In this document: piece after piece, positions 53,347 to 61,365 of the stretch
Layout of the letters: each line of letters begins with the position of its first letter
Position numbering within the stretch: the stretch's first letter is position 1
From: Ferruginibacter sp.
Lineage (GTDB): Bacteria; Bacteroidota; Bacteroidia; Chitinophagales; Chitinophagaceae
DNA: 64,000 nt
Reading direction: 5' to 3'
Assembly (NCBI GenBank): GCA_019638575.1
Contig: JAHBTN010000006.1
Coordinates: forward strand, 62,001 to 126,000
Made by a program: the position numbers and the translations under genes
The notes under the pieces: model-generated
Told to the model about the DNA's origin: nothing
The model's input: only the letters and a program-made list of their open reading frames with translations
Database searches by the model: none

Positions 53347-54174
53347 ATGTCATTGATAAAGACAGCCCGGATTTTAGTAGAAAACCACACAATACAATCA
53401 GTTTATTTGGAACGTGAAGTAAAAGTTGACTTTTATTATCCGCCTACTTATGTACCACCCAATAACCTTAGCCTTTTATTGATAAACGACGGGCAAGACC
53501 TGGTTACCATGCAGTTTGAAAACATTTTAGAAGAATTGTATGAAACCAATAGTATCAATAATCTTTTTTGTGTGGGCATCCATTGCTCTACCGACAGGAA
53601 AAATGAATATGGTACGGCCAACTACCTTGATTATAAAGGCCGTGGTGCAAAAGCAATACTGTATAACCAGTTTGTTTTTGATGAGTTGATACCTTTTATC
53701 CGTAAAACTTTATCAGTTTATTCATTTAAAGAAAAATGTTTTGCCGGTTTTTCGCTGGGTGGCTTGTGTGCCTTGGATATAGTTTGGAACCATCCACTTG
53801 AGTTTAGTAAGGTGGGAGTTTTTAGCGGATCATTGTGGTGGCGGGATAAAGACCAGCACGATGCTGATTTTAATGAAGATACCGACCGCATTATGCATAA
53901 GCAGGTTAGAGAAAGCAAAAATTTTTATCCCTGGCTAAAATTCTTTTTTGAAGTAGGCACTTTAGATGAAGTGGCCGACAGAAATAACAATGGTGTAATA
54001 GATTCTATAGATGATACTTTGAGTTTTATTGAAATACTTGAAGAAAAAGGGTATGATCAGGGCAGGGATATTAAATTTATAGAACTTAAAGACGGCCACC
54101 ACGATGTACATACCTGGGCCATTGCTTTTCCACAATTTTTAAAATGGGGCTGGGGTATTGAAGATGAGTCGTAA
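53347..54174 (+). CDS. Cytoplasmic alpha/beta hydrolase, esterase D family
   Basis: 275 residues without signal peptide. Nucleophile elbow FAGFSLGGLCAL (GxSxG), acidic residues in GTLDEVADRNNNGVIDSIDD (calcium-loop-like DxNxDG pattern), and a C-terminal GHHDVHTW with the probable catalytic His. Family members hydrolyse acyl esters including siderophore and formylglutathione substrates. Divergent from the GCS2/ATP-grasp pair with 180 bases between; a common pathway is inference only. Confidence 0.87.
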   Translation: MSLIKTARILVENHTIQSVYLEREVKVDFYYPPTYVPPNNLSLLLINDGQDLVTMQFENILEELYETNSINNLFCVGIHCSTDRKNEYGTANYLDYKGRGAKAILYNQFVFDELIPFIRKTLSVYSFKEKCFAGFSLGGLCALDIVWNHPLEFSKVGVFSGSLWWRDKDQHDADFNEDTDRIMHKQVRESKNFYPWLKFFFEVGTLDEVADRNNNGVIDSIDDTLSFIEILEEKGYDQGRDIKFIELKDGHHDVHTWAIAFPQFLKWGWGIEDES

Positions 54175-54772
54175 AAATAAAACACTTAATATTTGTTTAA
54201 AGGATTGCCAAATTTTAAGTACTCAGCGTTTCATTCAGTAAATGCTGTTAATATCTAAACTTAATCTCCCGTATTTAATTGAATAAAATTTTACAGCATT
54301 AACATGAATACTGCTGATGTTTTACCAAATAAAATATATATAACCTATGCGGCTTCATGATAAAACCAAAACATTGGTTAAACTGTTGCTGTAAATTATG
54401 CCATGTAGTTTTTAATTGTTAGCTTTGCACTAATGTTTGCAAAAAATATATATAATATGCCATTACATACACCAGGGTACACAATACCCGGGCCTTTGGC
54501 ATTTATTATATCATCATTTAAGGAGTTTCTTCCTTTTTGCAACAAAGTTTTTTACTTTTCAAGTTATAAAGACTTTAAAACCTTAGCCCTGGCCTAATAC
54601 ACACCTGGTCCGGGATTGCTTTGCTCTATAGATTTCCATTAATTTAAAAAATGCGTTCACTGGCGCTGTTTTCAGAAAATGAAAAAGGCGGCAGTTAGTA
54701 TCGATGCCGCTTGTGTAAATTTTACCGGTATAATTGATAAACGCATTTTAAACAATCTAAAAATTTTTTAAA
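54175..54772. other. Long intergenic region upstream of the 54773 operon
   Basis: 598 bases. Holds one 54-codon ORF (54433-54597) with weak coding character, a TAGCTTTG (-7-like, 54420-54427), and inverted repeats GCGGCA/TGCCGC (54688-54693 and 54705-54710). Also a TACCGGTA palindrome (54723-54730) near the operon start. No further gene seen. Confidence 0.4.
54433..54597 (+). CDS. Possible small ORF, 54 residues
   Basis: ATG to TAA, starting MFAKNIYNMPLHTPGYTIPG and ending FKTLALA. It begins 6 bases after a TAGCTTTG -7-like box, so it would be nearly leaderless. Aromatic-rich with no recognised domain; Pro/Gly-rich middle. Could be noncoding RNA or chance. Low confidence. Confidence 0.2.
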   Translation: MFAKNIYNMPLHTPGYTIPGPLAFIISSFKEFLPFCNKVFYFSSYKDFKTLALA

Positions 54773-55300
54773 ATGTCAACTATCATCAGTGCTGCAATTA
54801 TCATTGCTGTACTTATACTTATCACATGGCTGTTTATAGCTATTCATAAAAATAACCAGGAAAAAAAAGCTGCCGGGCTCAGGGTACAATTTAATGAACT
54901 GGCAATTAAAAATAACCTGGTAATTAACGATACCGAAATAATGCACAACCAGTTGTTTGGAATTGACGAACTATATAGTAAAATACTGGTTGTAGAAACA
55001 ACAGGTAAAAACAGGTACCGGCACCGAATCGTTTTCCTTGACGACGTTATTGCATGCACTTTGCAAAAAAATACCCGGGCTGTATATGAAAATGGTAATA
55101 CAGGTAAAATTACAGAAGTAATTGCAGAACAGGTAAGCCTTTTGTTTGAATATACAGACAAACGAAAACCTTTTGAATTGGTTTTTTATAAGAATGATAC
55201 CGATTACATTTTTGAATTACCTCAGTTGCAAACTAAAGCAGAAAACTGGCAGGAACATATTTCGAAAAAAATAAAAAATCAATTAAGAAACATAGCGTAA
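54773..55300 (+). CDS. Membrane-anchored hypothetical protein
   Basis: 175 residues. A single N-terminal hydrophobic helix (IISAAIIIAVLILITWLFIAI) followed by a ~140-residue soluble domain rich in beta and charged segments. No recognisable motif. First gene of a compact operon with the FMN glutamate-synthase-like gene (14 bases) and the Rnk-type gene (5 bases). Role unknown. Confidence 0.75.
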   Translation: MSTIISAAIIIAVLILITWLFIAIHKNNQEKKAAGLRVQFNELAIKNNLVINDTEIMHNQLFGIDELYSKILVVETTGKNRYRHRIVFLDDVIACTLQKNTRAVYENGNTGKITEVIAEQVSLLFEYTDKRKPFELVFYKNDTDYIFELPQLQTKAENWQEHISKKIKNQLRNIA

Positions 55301-55314
55301 TAAAAATAAATAAA

Positions 55315-56889
55315 ATGAAAAAGTTGAGTTTTAACAGAGGAGTTTCAATAAGCGGAATGATTGTGCTAATCATTGTTTTACTGAATGCAATAATTATAAA
55401 CCATGCGTTTATTAATAATGCAAACATGTACTGGGCATTAGTTGTAACACTGCCTTTATTGATGTTAGCTATATACGACAGGTGGCAAAAAAAACATGCT
55501 GTTGTACGCAATTATCCTGTTATAGGGCATTTGCGTTATTTCCTTGAATCTATTCGCCCGGAGTTGAGGCAATATTTTTTTGAATCTGATTTGGATGGAA
55601 AACCTTTTAACAGGCGGCAGCGTTCAATTGTATACCAACGGGCTAAAAACGAAAAACAAACAGTGGCATTTGGAATGCAGGCCAATCCTTATGAACGTGG
55701 TTTTGAGTGGGTGGCTCATTCATTGTATCCGGTAAAAATAAAAGAAACCGATTTAAGAGTAATGATTGGGAATCATTTATGCAGCCAGCCCTTTAGTGCA
55801 AGTATTTTAAATATTGGCGCCATGAGTTATGGTGCATTAAGCAGAACGGCTATTGAGTCGCTTAATAAAGGAGCCAGGTTGGGAAACTTTGCACACAATA
55901 CCGGCGAAGGGGGCATAAGTGAATATCATTTACAAGGTGGCGATCTTATCTGGCAAATAGGTACCGGTTACTTTGGTTGCCGAGATGAAGAAGGGAAATT
56001 TAATCCGCAATTGTTTAGTAACAATGCCAAGCTGCCGCAGGTTAAGATGATTGAATTGAAATTATCGCAGGGCGCTAAGCCAAGTCATGGCGGCATTTTA
56101 CCGGCACAAAAAAATACACCTGAGATTGCAGCTATCAGGCAGGTGAAGCCCGGTATAACGGTGCATTCGCCTGCCGGCCATTCATCTTTTAACACACCGG
56201 AGGGACTGGTAAATTTTCTTAATTGGCTGCGTGAGTTATCTGGTGGTAAACCTGTTGGGTTTAAAATATGTATTGGAGATAAAACTGAGTTTGTTGACAT
56301 ATGCAAAGCTATCAGGGCAAAAAGGTGTTACCCCGATTTTATAACTGTTGACGGTGCAGAAGGCGGCACAGGTGCAGCATCGCTTGAGTTTACCGATAAC
56401 CTGGGTATGCCTTTGTATGATGCATTATCATTTGTGAAGCAAACACTGGATGAATTTAATTTGTCGCAACATGTAAAAATAATTGCTTCGGGAAAAATTA
56501 TTACAGGCTTTGATATTTTAAAAGCACTTGCAATGGGTGCATCGGCATGCTATTCATCAAGGGGCATGATGTTTTCGCTTGGGTGCATTCAGGCGCTTGT
56601 ATGCGATAGCGGCAAATGCCCGGTTGGCGTGGCCACACAAAACCCATCGTTGTATAAAGGGCTGCACCCGGCAGAAAAATCTGTAAGGGTATTTAATTTT
56701 CACAGCAATACCATTAAAGCTACCCGTGAATTGATGGAAGCATGTGGTTTTAGGGATATACATAGTGTACAGGCCCGAAAGTTTTTTAAAAAAATTGACG
56801 AACAATCAACAAAATCATTTGAAGAAATTTATTTCAATAACAACATGCTGCCGGTAAAAAAGCAGCACATTCAATCACTTTTAAATTAA
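55315..56889 (+). CDS. FMN-binding glutamate synthase family protein, membrane-anchored
   Basis: 524 residues. Two N-terminal membrane helices (residues ~12-34 and ~41-60), then the glutamate-synthase large-subunit-like FMN domain: INIGAMSYGALSRTAIESLN, NTGEGGISEYHLQGG, VDGAEGGTGAASLEF, and the Fe-S cysteine motif CIQALVCDSGKCPVG (three Cys). Lacks the amidotransferase domain, so it probably uses ammonia or another acceptor and is not a classic GOGAT. Middle gene of the operon. Confidence 0.93.
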   Translation: MKKLSFNRGVSISGMIVLIIVLLNAIIINHAFINNANMYWALVVTLPLLMLAIYDRWQKKHAVVRNYPVIGHLRYFLESIRPELRQYFFESDLDGKPFNRRQRSIVYQRAKNEKQTVAFGMQANPYERGFEWVAHSLYPVKIKETDLRVMIGNHLCSQPFSASILNIGAMSYGALSRTAIESLNKGARLGNFAHNTGEGGISEYHLQGGDLIWQIGTGYFGCRDEEGKFNPQLFSNNAKLPQVKMIELKLSQGAKPSHGGILPAQKNTPEIAAIRQVKPGITVHSPAGHSSFNTPEGLVNFLNWLRELSGGKPVGFKICIGDKTEFVDICKAIRAKRCYPDFITVDGAEGGTGAASLEFTDNLGMPLYDALSFVKQTLDEFNLSQHVKIIASGKIITGFDILKALAMGASACYSSRGMMFSLGCIQALVCDSGKCPVGVATQNPSLYKGLHPAEKSVRVFNFHSNTIKATRELMEACGFRDIHSVQARKFFKKIDEQSTKSFEEIYFNNNMLPVKKQHIQSLLN

Positions 56890-56894
56890 AAATC

Positions 56895-57290
56895 ATGAAA
56901 ACAATAAACAACAGTTTAATTCTTACAAAAGACGATCATAACCTGCTGCTTTCTTATTTAAAAGGATGGTGGCATAACAGGAATGTTGACAGGCGCTTTG
57001 CTGAAGCATTGCAGGATGACCTTAAAAGTGCTCATTTAGTAGACACGAAAGATGCACCGGCAGATGTGGTAAGGCTTAATTCGAAAGTAAAAATTAAAAC
57101 AGCCGACAAGGATGATGTAATGGAATTAACATTGGTTACTCCCGAAGAGGCAAATATTAAAGAGAAAAAAATTTCAATTATGGCACCTATCGGCACAGCG
57201 CTTATTGGTTTTCGAAAAGGCCAAAAAGTGAAGTGGAACATGCCATCAGGAAAAAAAGTTTATACCATATTGGATGTGATAAATGCCTGA
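56895..57290 (+). CDS. GreA/GreB-family protein (Rnk-like)
   Basis: 131 residues. C-terminal GreA/GreB C-domain: VRLNSKVKIKTADKDDVMELT, LVTPEEANIKEKKISIMAPIGTALIGFRKGQKVKWNMPSGKK. The N-terminus is short and lacks the long coiled-coil of GreA, like the Rnk regulator of nucleoside diphosphate kinase. Such proteins may bind RNA polymerase through the C-domain. Last gene of the operon, followed by a strong terminator. Confidence 0.88.
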   Translation: MKTINNSLILTKDDHNLLLSYLKGWWHNRNVDRRFAEALQDDLKSAHLVDTKDAPADVVRLNSKVKIKTADKDDVMELTLVTPEEANIKEKKISIMAPIGTALIGFRKGQKVKWNMPSGKKVYTILDVINA

Positions 57291-57339
57291 TGACGGCAGC
57301 ATTTGTCATTAACTGAAAAACCAAAACCGTTTTAAGAGT

Positions 57340-57406
57340 TACCTGTACAAAGGAGTAAGTGGAATATATAATTCAACAACTTATCTCTTTTGTGCAGGTA
57401 TTTTTT
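57340..57406 (+). terminator. Intrinsic terminator of the 54773-57290 operon
   Basis: Long imperfect hairpin: TACCTGTACAAAGGAGTAAG (57340-57359) pairs with CTTATCTCTTTTGTGCAGGTA (57380-57400) through about 19 pairs with some mismatches and G-U pairs, followed by T6 at 57401-57406. Confidence 0.8.
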
Positions 57407-57480
57407 ATTTATAAACGTCTTAATTAATTTAATAAGGCCACAAACGGCATAGTAGATTATCTTAAAAAATTTTAAACAAA

Positions 57481-59109
57481 CTATACCTGAAAAACACCGG
57501 TTTTAAATTCGGCCATTTCGGGATTGTGATTGGCGGCTGCAATACCTTCGGATATATATGTACGGGTTTTACCGGGATCTATTATTTCATCAACCCAAAG
57601 CCGGGCAGCAGCGTAAAACGGCGTGGTTTGCGAATCGTACCGGTCTATCAGTTTGTTTAAAAGATTTTTTTCATCTTCTGCAGTAATAGTTTGCCCTTTA
57701 CTTTTAAGGCCCGCAATTTCAATCTGCAACATAGTTTTAGCAGCCTGTTCTCCGCCCATTACTGCAATTTTTGCAGTAGGCCATGCATAAATAAAACGGG
57801 GGTCGTAAGCCTTGCCACACATAGCATAGTTACCTGCACCATACGAATTGCCAACAATGATGGTAATTTTTGGAACAACAGAATTGGCAACAGCATTCAC
57901 CAATTTTGCACCATCTTTTATGATGCCGTTGTGTTCGCTGCGGCTACCCACCATAAAACCTGTAACATCCTGCAAAAAAACAAGTGGTATCTTTTTTTGA
58001 TTACAGTTCATGATGAACCTTGCCGCCTTATCGGCGCTATCGTTGTATATCACGCCACCCAATTGCATTTCGCCTTTTTTGCTTTTTACAACAAGGCGTT
58101 GGTTAGCTACAATCCCCACTGCCCATCCATCTACACGGCCATAACCGCATACAATTGTTTTACCATAATCTTCTTTAAACTGGTCAAAGCTGCCATCATC
58201 ACAAATACAATTTATCATATCAACCATATCATAAGGCTTGGTATTACCGGCGCTCATGATACCATAAATTTCGCCATTGTTGTTTTTGGGTGCTTTGCTT
58301 TCAACCCGGTTAAAACCGGCTTTCTTTTGTTCGCCAATTTTGTTCATTATTTTTTTTACCTGGTCAAGGCATGCTTCTTCAGTTTCAAATTTATAATCGG
58401 CAATACCGCTGATGCTGTTGTGTGTATCGGCGCCACCAAGGGTTTCGCTGTCAACATCTTCACCAATAGCGGCTTTAACAAGGTACGGCCCTGCCAGGTA
58501 AATTGAGCCATTGCCTTGCACCATCAATGTTTCATCGCTCATAATAGGTAAATATGCCCCACCTGCAACACAGGCGCCCATAACGGCTGCAATTTGTGTA
58601 ATGCCCATAGCGCTCATCTTTGCATTATTGCGAAAGATGCGGCCGAAATGTTCTTTATCAGGAAAAATTTCATCTTGCTTTGGAAGAAAAACACCTGCAC
58701 TATCAACCAGGTAAATGATGGGTAAATTATTTTCCATTGCAATTTCCTGCATACGTAAATTCTTTTTGCCCGTGATAGGAAACCAGGCGCCTGCTTTTAC
58801 CGTTTGGTCGTTGGCAACAATTACACATTGCCTGCCGCTTACATAACCAATACCGCTTACTGTACCGCCTGCAGGGCAGCCACCTTCTTCTGCATACATA
58901 TCAAAACCGGCAAAAGCGCCAATTTCAATAAAGGTTGATTCTTTGTCAATCAAATATTCAATCCTTTGCCTTGCAGTTAGTTTGTTGCGTTCCTTTTGTT
59001 TATCGGCCGATTTTTTACCACCGCCTTCATATATCTTTTCCAGTTGGCGCTTCACATTGCTCCAGGTCATTTTCATGGCGTCTTCATTTTTGTTGAATGC
59101 TATATCCAT
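57481..59109 (-). CDS. Acyl-CoA carboxylase, carboxyltransferase (beta) subunit
   Basis: 542 residues. The two carboxyltransferase lobes show GGCPAGGTVSGIGYVSGRQC, VDSAGVFLPKQDEIFPD, IMSDETLMVQGNGSIYLAGP, and the acyl-CoA site LQDVTGFMVGSRSEHNGIIKDGAKLV. Best match in style is methylcrotonyl-CoA carboxylase beta, used in leucine breakdown, but propionyl-CoA carboxylase cannot be excluded by eye. The biotin-carboxylase alpha subunit gene is not in the window. Start at the MDIAFN site; in-frame ATG downstream (MKMTWS) also possible. Confidence 0.9.
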   Translation of the reverse strand: MDIAFNKNEDAMKMTWSNVKRQLEKIYEGGGKKSADKQKERNKLTARQRIEYLIDKESTFIEIGAFAGFDMYAEEGGCPAGGTVSGIGYVSGRQCVIVANDQTVKAGAWFPITGKKNLRMQEIAMENNLPIIYLVDSAGVFLPKQDEIFPDKEHFGRIFRNNAKMSAMGITQIAAVMGACVAGGAYLPIMSDETLMVQGNGSIYLAGPYLVKAAIGEDVDSETLGGADTHNSISGIADYKFETEEACLDQVKKIMNKIGEQKKAGFNRVESKAPKNNNGEIYGIMSAGNTKPYDMVDMINCICDDGSFDQFKEDYGKTIVCGYGRVDGWAVGIVANQRLVVKSKKGEMQLGGVIYNDSADKAARFIMNCNQKKIPLVFLQDVTGFMVGSRSEHNGIIKDGAKLVNAVANSVVPKITIIVGNSYGAGNYAMCGKAYDPRFIYAWPTAKIAVMGGEQAAKTMLQIEIAGLKSKGQTITAEDEKNLLNKLIDRYDSQTTPFYAAARLWVDEIIDPGKTRTYISEGIAAANHNPEMAEFKTGVFQV

Positions 59110-59237
59110 AACATTTTATTTATTGAAACAAACAGTATCTAAATAGATATATGATAGTTTAATAACTGTTCATAATAATCTTTGAGTTTTAGTGCGTTTG
59201 TTGGTAATTTTAATAGTCTAAAATAAGTTACAAAAAT

Positions 59238-59699
59238 ATGGGTAATGAAATTAATCGCATATTAAAACAATTTGCAGAGTTGCAACATGGCAACCATTGG
59301 ACAGATAATAGTTTTAAACAAGTACTGCATGGTATAGATGCAAAAAAAGCGATGATGGCCATTGAGGGAAAAACAAACAGTATCTGGATGTTGGTATCGC
59401 ATATCATTTATTGGCGTACTTATGTGGCAAACCGGTTAACCGGCTCTAATAACCCTCCGCCATTTGCCGATTTTAATTTACCTGCAGAAACTAATTCCGA
59501 AACCTGGCACCAGGCTTTACAGGATTTTGAATCGGTTTATCATTTACTGCGTAATGCTATCCATCATTTTAATGAAGATAATTTAGACAAGCCTTCTCCC
59601 AAAAAAGATCAAACGTTTTATGAACTCATCATTGGTTGCCTGCAGCATGATGTATACCACCTGGGGCAGATGATGCTAATAAAAAAACTTTGTGCATGA
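59238..59699 (+). CDS. DinB-like/YfiT family protein
   Basis: 153 residues, four-helix bundle with the putative metal-binding histidines in LVSHIIYW and LQHDVYHLGQMM (HxxxHxxx pattern). DinB-family proteins bind a divalent metal and are often linked to thiol-dependent detoxification, though most are uncharacterised. Its 3' end overlaps the open frame of the next gene by 8 bases, but the preferred start of that gene is 26 bases further on. Confidence 0.88.
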   Translation: MGNEINRILKQFAELQHGNHWTDNSFKQVLHGIDAKKAMMAIEGKTNSIWMLVSHIIYWRTYVANRLTGSNNPPPFADFNLPAETNSETWHQALQDFESVYHLLRNAIHHFNEDNLDKPSPKKDQTFYELIIGCLQHDVYHLGQMMLIKKLCA

Positions 59700-59724
59700 T
59701 TCTTGCATCAATCAGCCAAAAGAT

Positions 59725-61341
59725 ATGGATATGATTAAAAACGCCGCCGTACCTGCGCTGCTTCCTTTTGTTTTGTTATTGTTTATCTGTTGTAAACAAC
59801 AACCTGTTTTTTCTCAAAAAATAAAAGTGTACGACCTGGTTAAAGATTTTAATGCCGTGCCCGATGATAAAACAGATAACTACCAGGCTTTTGCTAAAGC
59901 GGCTGAAACCTTATCCAGGGCCGGCGGCGGGCAATTAAATATTCCAGAAGGGAAATATTATATAGCAGCTTATAAAGCAAAAGACGGGGATAAAGTTTTG
60001 CAGGTAACTGATATTACATTTGCAAACTGTAAAAATTTAACTATTAACGGTAACAACAGCACCATAAGGGTGAACGGAAAATTTACAAGAACAAAAGATT
60101 ACCAATTGAAGGGGTTAAGTTATCATTATAGTTATAACAATACCGTTTGCCCTTTTAAGTTTACAAACTGTAAAAATGTTTTGTTAAAAGATGTAACACT
60201 TTATGGCGAGGTAGATAAAATGCGAAAAGAAGATGGCGTAGTAGAAGGCCAATCGTATGGTGTTTCAATTAATGATGCAACAGATACCGATGAAAGCAGC
60301 CATATTGTTTTACAAAACATTACGGCACATCATTTTGCAGCTGATGGATTTTTAATACAAAGCAACGGAAAAGATATTGTGATGGATAGCTGCAGGTTGT
60401 ACAACAATGCCAGGCAGGGACTTAGCATTGTTAAAGGAAAACAAATAAAAATCCTCAACTCTGTTTTTGATTCCACTGCTAATACGGGGGCTTATGGATG
60501 GCATGCGCCGGGTGCAGGCATTGATATAGAAAATGAATTTGGCCCGGGTAAGTTAAGTGATGTAGTAATAAAAAATTGCACATTCAGGCATAATAAAGGC
60601 TTTCAAATTGTAACCACCATGGCGTCGGACAGGGTGTTAATTGATTCCTGTTTTATTGCAGATCTTTCATCAGGTTATGCTGATGCATTGAACGGGATTG
60701 GTATGTACAGTTTACATTCTACAATCTCCAATTCCATACTTTTTGCCGGCATACAAGTTGACCTCTCTGACCAGATATACAGGGGAGAAGCAGTGCAGGA
60801 AATCAAAAACAATATCATTTACTCAGGCAACAGGGGTATTGTTAGCGCTGATTTTGCAAGGCCGGTTAACATAACCGGAAATATTTTGGTGATGCTTCCC
60901 AATCCAAAATTAGATACCTATTTCCCTTATATACAAAACCACAATGCGGTGTTTAATGACAACATCATTGTGGTACATGCCGACAGGGTTAAAAAAGATC
61001 CCAACCAGGTTACGGCCCTCATGCAAAATTGCAAAGAGGCAAAAAATAATTTTTGGTTGGTAAACGGGTATGATATGCCGGTTGAAAAACAAAAAGATTA
61101 TTTTTTTATGCCTGCTGTAAACAATGTAAAAAATATAGGCACCCAGTTTTTTATGGATCGTGCTGTTGTGGCAAGAAGCAGTTTTAAAGAAAAGAAAATC
61201 ATCACTGCAGCGCAGGTAAATAAAATTCTTTCTTATAAATTATTTACAGCTTACAAACAATCGGCTTACAATAAAAACTACATGGCAGAAGCAACTGCTG
61301 TTTGTAAATACACCGGGCAAATTGCAGCGGCTGCAAAATAA
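59725..61341 (+). CDS. Secreted parallel beta-helix protein (pectate lyase / GH28-like fold)
   Basis: About 538 residues from MDMIKN; the frame is open to 59692, but that overlaps the DinB gene. Signal or lipoprotein leader ends near FICCKQQPVFSQ. The mature protein opens like pectin-active beta-helices: VYDLVKDFNAVPDDKTDNYQAFAKAAETL, LNIPEGKYYI, then many rungs (NITAHHFAADGFLI, LSIVKGKQIKILNSVF). Probably a carbohydrate-active surface protein. Catalytic residues not certain. Convergent with the PL6 gene, so a common polysaccharide target is plausible. Confidence 0.85.
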   Translation: MDMIKNAAVPALLPFVLLLFICCKQQPVFSQKIKVYDLVKDFNAVPDDKTDNYQAFAKAAETLSRAGGGQLNIPEGKYYIAAYKAKDGDKVLQVTDITFANCKNLTINGNNSTIRVNGKFTRTKDYQLKGLSYHYSYNNTVCPFKFTNCKNVLLKDVTLYGEVDKMRKEDGVVEGQSYGVSINDATDTDESSHIVLQNITAHHFAADGFLIQSNGKDIVMDSCRLYNNARQGLSIVKGKQIKILNSVFDSTANTGAYGWHAPGAGIDIENEFGPGKLSDVVIKNCTFRHNKGFQIVTTMASDRVLIDSCFIADLSSGYADALNGIGMYSLHSTISNSILFAGIQVDLSDQIYRGEAVQEIKNNIIYSGNRGIVSADFARPVNITGNILVMLPNPKLDTYFPYIQNHNAVFNDNIIVVHADRVKKDPNQVTALMQNCKEAKNNFWLVNGYDMPVEKQKDYFFMPAVNNVKNIGTQFFMDRAVVARSSFKEKKIITAAQVNKILSYKLFTAYKQSAYNKNYMAEATAVCKYTGQIAAAAK

Positions 61342-61365
61342 TAAACGCAATATTTTTTAACCTTT

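Noticed and set aside
57691-58506. 271-residue open frame on the + strand
   Set aside because: It lies wholly antisense to the acyl-CoA carboxylase beta gene, whose protein is clearly a conserved family; the antisense composition is skewed (aromatic, His, Thr) as expected for a shadow.
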